Source of the DNA: SIG588 sp045599305
Lineage (GTDB): Bacteria > Bacillota > Clostridia > Oscillospirales > Acutalibacteraceae
Assembly: GCA_045599305.1 (NCBI GenBank)
Contig: JAZRVU010000119.1
Span: 1-12,117 of the forward strand
Reading direction: 5' to 3'
DNA length: 12,117 nucleotides
Made by a program: the position numbers and the translations under genes. The notes under the pieces are model-generated. The model worked only from the letters and a program-made list of their open reading frames with translations. It was not told the DNA's origin and did no database searches. Shown here one piece after another: positions 9,132-12,117 of the stretch (position 1 is the first letter of the stretch; each line of letters begins with the position of its first letter).

Positions 9132-10109
9132 ATGAGTCTGCGGGTCAATGCGCCGCTCGGTATGCCGCCGGCATCAAAGGGCGGTCACGCCGGCCGTGAT
9201 CCCGCATCGCGGCGCCGCCGGCTTCTGCTGGCCGCGCTGGCGGTGTTTGTGCTGCTCAGTTTTGTGCTGGAGCGCACCGGCGTGCTGCGCCGGTGGCTGG
9301 ACGCCGTGAGCCGCGATCCGATCCCGGCGGCCGCGCCCCACACGCTGGAGGCGCACTTTATCAACGTGGGCAATGCCGATGCCATCTTCATCACCTGCGA
9401 TGGCGCACATATGCTGATCGACGCGGGTGAATGGACGGCCGCTTCGACGGTGACGGATTACCTGACTGCTCACGGAGTGCAGAAACTGGATTATCTGATC
9501 GCCACCCATGCGGATGCCGACCATATTGGCGGTATGCACCGGGTGGCGGAGCGGTTTGCGGTGGGGCAGTTCCTCACTGCGTATATGCCGGCGGGGTATG
9601 AGCCGACCGGCACCGTTTATCAAAATCTGCTCACGGCATTGGACGAGCGGCATATCCCGGTGACGGATGTGTCCCCCGGTGCGGAATATGCGCTCGGAGA
9701 GGCGACCGTCACCATTCTGGGGCCGGTGGCCGAAAGCGAGGACCCCAACGATCAGTCGGTGGTCTGCCGCGTCACTCACGGAGCCAAGCGATTGCTTTTC
9801 ACCGGCGATGCCGGCATAGAAGAGGAGCGTTCACTGCTGGCCACCGGGGTCGATCTGCGCGCCGATCTGCTGAAGGTGGGGCACCACGGCAGTCACAGTT
9901 CCTCCTCCGAGGAATTCCTGCGTGCGGTGGGGGCACGGGCGGCGGTGATCTCCTGTGGGACGGATAATGACTACGGCCATCCGCACGCCGATGTGCTCCG
10001 CCGCCTCGACGACGCGGGCATGGCGGTGTGGCGCACCGACCAAAACGGTACCGTGGTGGCCGTGAGCGACGGCGCCACCCTGACCGTTACCGCTGAAAAC
10101 GGAGGATAA
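9132..10109 (+). CDS. Membrane-anchored ComEC-like metallo-beta-lactamase-fold hydrolase
   Basis: A 325-aa protein with a short basic N-terminus (RRRR at 27-30), one membrane segment (about 31-46) and a metallo-beta-lactamase domain from about residue 72. The basic residues before the helix predict the catalytic domain outside the membrane. Motifs match the C-terminal domain of ComEC/Rec2: THADADHIGG (125-134; H126, D128, D130, H131), NDQSVV (206-211), LLFTGDAG (221-228), KVGHHGSHSS (248-257) and YGHPH (281-285). ComEC-type MBL domains are implicated in nucleic acid cleavage, but stand-alone relatives are largely uncharacterised, and the competence channel domain is missing here. AAAGGAG near 9115-9121 supports the ATG at 9132. 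Its stop lies 4 nt before a gene that starts with a DUF3006 domain, a family often encoded directly next to such MBL genes. Confidence 0.9.
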   Translation: MSLRVNAPLGMPPASKGGHAGRDPASRRRRLLLAALAVFVLLSFVLERTGVLRRWLDAVSRDPIPAAAPHTLEAHFINVGNADAIFITCDGAHMLIDAGEWTAASTVTDYLTAHGVQKLDYLIATHADADHIGGMHRVAERFAVGQFLTAYMPAGYEPTGTVYQNLLTALDERHIPVTDVSPGAEYALGEATVTILGPVAESEDPNDQSVVCRVTHGAKRLLFTGDAGIEEERSLLATGVDLRADLLKVGHHGSHSSSSEEFLRAVGARAAVISCGTDNDYGHPHADVLRRLDDAGMAVWRTDQNGTVVAVSDGATLTVTAENGG

Positions 10110-10113
10110 CGAT

Positions 10114-11481
10114 ATGATCTATACCATCGACCGTTTTGAGGACGATCTGGCCGTGCTGTGCGATGAGGCGGGGGCTGCCCGCACCGTTTCGCGGGCACGG
10201 CTTCCGCCCGATGTCCGGGTGGGTGATGTGCTGACCGAAACGGCAGCGGGCTTTGCGGCGGACAACGCGGCCACCGCCGCCCGGCGTGCGCAGACACGCG
10301 TCCTGCTCCAAAAACTTCGTCTGCCGTTCACGGCGGCCATTGTGCCGGCGGCCGGCAGCGCCACCCGCATGGGCGGCGAGAAGCAGCGGCTGAAACTCGG
10401 CACCCTGCCGGTGCTGGCACGCACATTGCAGGCGCTGCAGGCGGCCGATTGCATCCGGGAGATCGTGGTGGTCGCCCGTCCGGCGGATATCGAAGAATTT
10501 GCCGCTTATAAGGAGCGGTACGGCATCCCCAAACTCACGCGTGTGGTGCCCGGCGGCAGCAGTCGTCAGCAGTCGGTGCTGGCGGGTCTGGCCGCTGTGT
10601 CGCCCGAGGCCGTGCTGGTGGCGGTGCACGACGGTGCCCGCCCGCTGGTCACGCCCGAGGAGATCACGCGTGTGGTGCGGGCGGCGGCAGAGTGCGGTGC
10701 CGCGACAGCCGCCGTTCCCGTAAAAGATACGCTGAAAATGAGCGACGGCGGTGATCTCATCGCCGCCACGCCCGACCGTTCCCGCCTGTGGGCGGCACAG
10801 ACGCCGCAGGTCTTCGACCGCGCGGCCTATGAGGAGGCGGTGGCCGCCGCCGTGACCGCGGGACGCGATTTCACCGACGACTGCCAGTTGTTCGAATTCG
10901 TCGGCCGCCCGGTAAAACTGGTGCAGACGGGTTATCAGAACATCAAGATCACCACACCGGAGGATATGGCCGTGGCACACGGCCTGCTGGGAAAGGGGGC
11001 ACCGTCTGTGCGGATCGGTCACGGTTATGATGTGCATAAACTGACAGAGGGGCGCCGTCTTATCCTCGGCGGGGCGGATATCCCGTGGGAGAAAGGGCTG
11101 CTCGGCCATTCCGATGCCGATGTGCTGACTCATGCGGTGATGGACGCCCTGCTGGGTGCCGCCGCGCTGGGGGATATCGGCCGCTGGTTCCCCGATACCG
11201 ACGAGCTCTACAGCGGCGCGGACAGCCTGTTGCTGCTGCGGCGGGTGATCGATATCCTGGCCGCGCGCGGCTGGCAGCCCCTCAATGTGGATGCCACCGT
11301 GCTGGCACAGGCGCCCAAACTGGCACCGCATATCGACACGATGCGTCAAAATCTGGCGGCCGCCTGCGGCCTGCCGACCGACGCGGTGAGCGTGAAAGCC
11401 ACCACAGAGGAAAAACTGGGCTTCACCGGTGCCGGCGAGGGTATGGCCGCGCACGCGGTCTGCCTGATCGAAAAACTATAG
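10114..11481 (+). CDS. ispDF: DUF3006-IspD-IspF fusion: bifunctional MEP-pathway enzyme with N-terminal DUF3006-like domain
   Basis: A 455-aa protein in three parts. Residues 1-68 (MIYTIDRFEDDLAVLCDEAG…LPPDVRVGDVL…) resemble DUF3006. Residues 72-295 are IspD (CDP-methylerythritol synthase), with AAGSATRMGG (79-88), VHDGARP (171-177), VPVKDTLK (201-208) and AAQTPQVF (227-234). Residues 299-455 are IspF (MEcPP synthase), with metal ligands Asp306 and His308 in GHGYDVH and His340 in GHSDADVLTH, plus KATTEEKLGFTGAGEGMAAHA near the end. The two enzymes catalyse two non-consecutive steps of the MEP isoprenoid route; IspDF fusions are known in several bacteria. GGAGG (10101-10105) gives the ATG at 10114, 4 nt after the MBL gene. 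No internal ATG or Shine-Dalgarno site lies between DUF3006 and the IspD core, so the fusion seems genuine. The IspD and IspF calls are firm; the DUF3006 call is by pattern. Confidence 0.92.
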   Translation: MIYTIDRFEDDLAVLCDEAGAARTVSRARLPPDVRVGDVLTETAAGFAADNAATAARRAQTRVLLQKLRLPFTAAIVPAAGSATRMGGEKQRLKLGTLPVLARTLQALQAADCIREIVVVARPADIEEFAAYKERYGIPKLTRVVPGGSSRQQSVLAGLAAVSPEAVLVAVHDGARPLVTPEEITRVVRAAAECGAATAAVPVKDTLKMSDGGDLIAATPDRSRLWAAQTPQVFDRAAYEEAVAAAVTAGRDFTDDCQLFEFVGRPVKLVQTGYQNIKITTPEDMAVAHGLLGKGAPSVRIGHGYDVHKLTEGRRLILGGADIPWEKGLLGHSDADVLTHAVMDALLGAAALGDIGRWFPDTDELYSGADSLLLLRRVIDILAARGWQPLNVDATVLAQAPKLAPHIDTMRQNLAAACGLPTDAVSVKATTEEKLGFTGAGEGMAAHAVCLIEKL

Positions 11482-11493
11482 GAGTGTGTTGTC

Positions 11494-12117
11494 ATGATTT
11501 TTGAAAAAGAGCCGAAAGCGCTTTCCATATCTGCTAACGATTTGCGCCACGCCGTCTATCTGCCGCCGGAATATGATGCCGACCCTGACAAAAAGTGGCC
11601 TTTGCTCGTGTTCCTGCACGGCGCGGGCGAGCGCGGAGGCGGCTTTGAAGCCCTGCTGCGCACCGGCCCGTTGGCCGAGGTGTGTCGGGGACGTGAGTTT
11701 CCGTTTGTGATCATTGCCCCGCAGATCGATGCGGCGATTTGGCTGAATTACACCGAAACGCTCAATTTCATGCTGGACGGCTGGCTGAAGGATTACCGTG
11801 TCGACCCCGCCCGCGTGTATCTGACCGGCTATTCTATGGGCGGCGCCGGCACGTGGATGTGGGGCATGGCCAATCCGGAGCGCTTTGCCGCCATCGCCCC
11901 CGTCTGCGGCAGCGGCATCGGCTGGTGCGCCGGCAATCTGGTCAATGTGCCGGTGTGGGCATTCCACGGCGATCAGGACCCAACCGTTTTCTACAGCGAT
12001 TCCGTGCAGATGGTGGAGCGTCTGCGGGCACACGGCAACGATGCGAAGCTCACCACCTACGAGGGCTGCGGCCACAATTGCTGGTCAGTCACCTATCACC
12101 GTGAAGACCTGTACGAA
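11494..12117 (+). CDS. Alpha/beta hydrolase, esterase/dienelactone hydrolase-like (3' truncated)
   Basis: An open frame of 208 codons runs off the right edge without a stop. It has the alpha/beta hydrolase pattern: VYLPPEYDADPDKKWPLLVFLHGAGE (21-46) with the oxyanion loop HGAGE, nucleophile elbow GYSMGG (112-117, Ser114), acid in FHGDQDPTV (157-165, probably Asp162) and His194 in GCGHNCW. It resembles phospholipase/carboxylesterase and feruloyl esterase-like peptidase families that hydrolyse esters. No signal peptide is present, so it is probably cytosolic. All three catalytic residues fall inside the window, so only the last part of the protein is likely missing. TAGGAGTG lies just upstream, overlapping the ispDF stop, and the gap is 12 nt, so it continues the operon. 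The substrate is unknown. Confidence 0.88.
   Translation, partial: MIFEKEPKALSISANDLRHAVYLPPEYDADPDKKWPLLVFLHGAGERGGGFEALLRTGPLAEVCRGREFPFVIIAPQIDAAIWLNYTETLNFMLDGWLKDYRVDPARVYLTGYSMGGAGTWMWGMANPERFAAIAPVCGSGIGWCAGNLVNVPVWAFHGDQDPTVFYSDSVQMVERLRAHGNDAKLTTYEGCGHNCWSVTYHREDLYE

Noticed and set aside
10087..11454. 455-codon minus-strand open frame opposite ispDF
   Set aside because: It is antisense to a well-supported enzyme, has His-rich shadow composition, no ribosome site and no known motif.

Overview
The window is a compact, high-GC, roughly 12 kb chromosomal stretch that looks like a spore-forming clostridial Firmicute, possibly an Oscillospirales/Ruminococcaceae-type gut anaerobe. The evidence is a SpoVAF-type germination protein, a TepA-SpoIIIE gene pair, a bifunctional IspD-IspF (MEP isoprenoid pathway), clostridial-style Shine-Dalgarno sites and GC-rich codon use. 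The taxonomic guess is inference; no rRNA gene is present.

Left part (1-2941, + strand): the C-terminal part of a CobW/COG0523 (G3E) GTPase with an extreme His/Asp/Cys metal-binding repeat is followed by a second, divergent G3E-like protein. The second protein carries a C-terminal module resembling the DUF1980/YcgQ (TIGR03943) family. Together they suggest a metal (probably zinc) trafficking pair. A spoVAF-like germination gene follows after 54 nt and ends at a stem-loop that could act as a terminator.

Middle part (2996-3911, - strand): a small convergent two-gene operon encodes a 78-aa acidic protein and a 224-aa cytosolic beta-rich protein. Neither is recognised, and the base composition is less GC-rich than the flanks. 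A near-consensus sigmaA promoter drives it (TTGACA-17-TATCAT). A second strong promoter faces the other way (TTGCAA-17-TATAAT with an extended -10), so 3912-4115 is a divergent promoter region. It also holds a small palindrome and a possible Shine-Dalgarno-masking leader hairpin.

Right part (4116-12117, + strand): one tightly packed probable operon with gaps of 3-18 nt. Its order is tepA (ClpP-like protease), spoIIIE/ftsK (DNA translocase), a YgiQ-family radical SAM protein, a membrane-anchored ComEC-like metallo-beta-lactamase-fold protein, a three-domain DUF3006-IspD-IspF fusion, and an alpha/beta hydrolase cut by the window end. The genes have no single shared pathway; the arrangement looks like a housekeeping operon.

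The most interesting items are domain fusions. DUF3006, normally a small stand-alone neighbour of MBL-fold genes, is fused in frame to IspDF. A G3E-type NTPase domain is fused to a DUF1980-like domain beside the His/Asp repeat GTPase.
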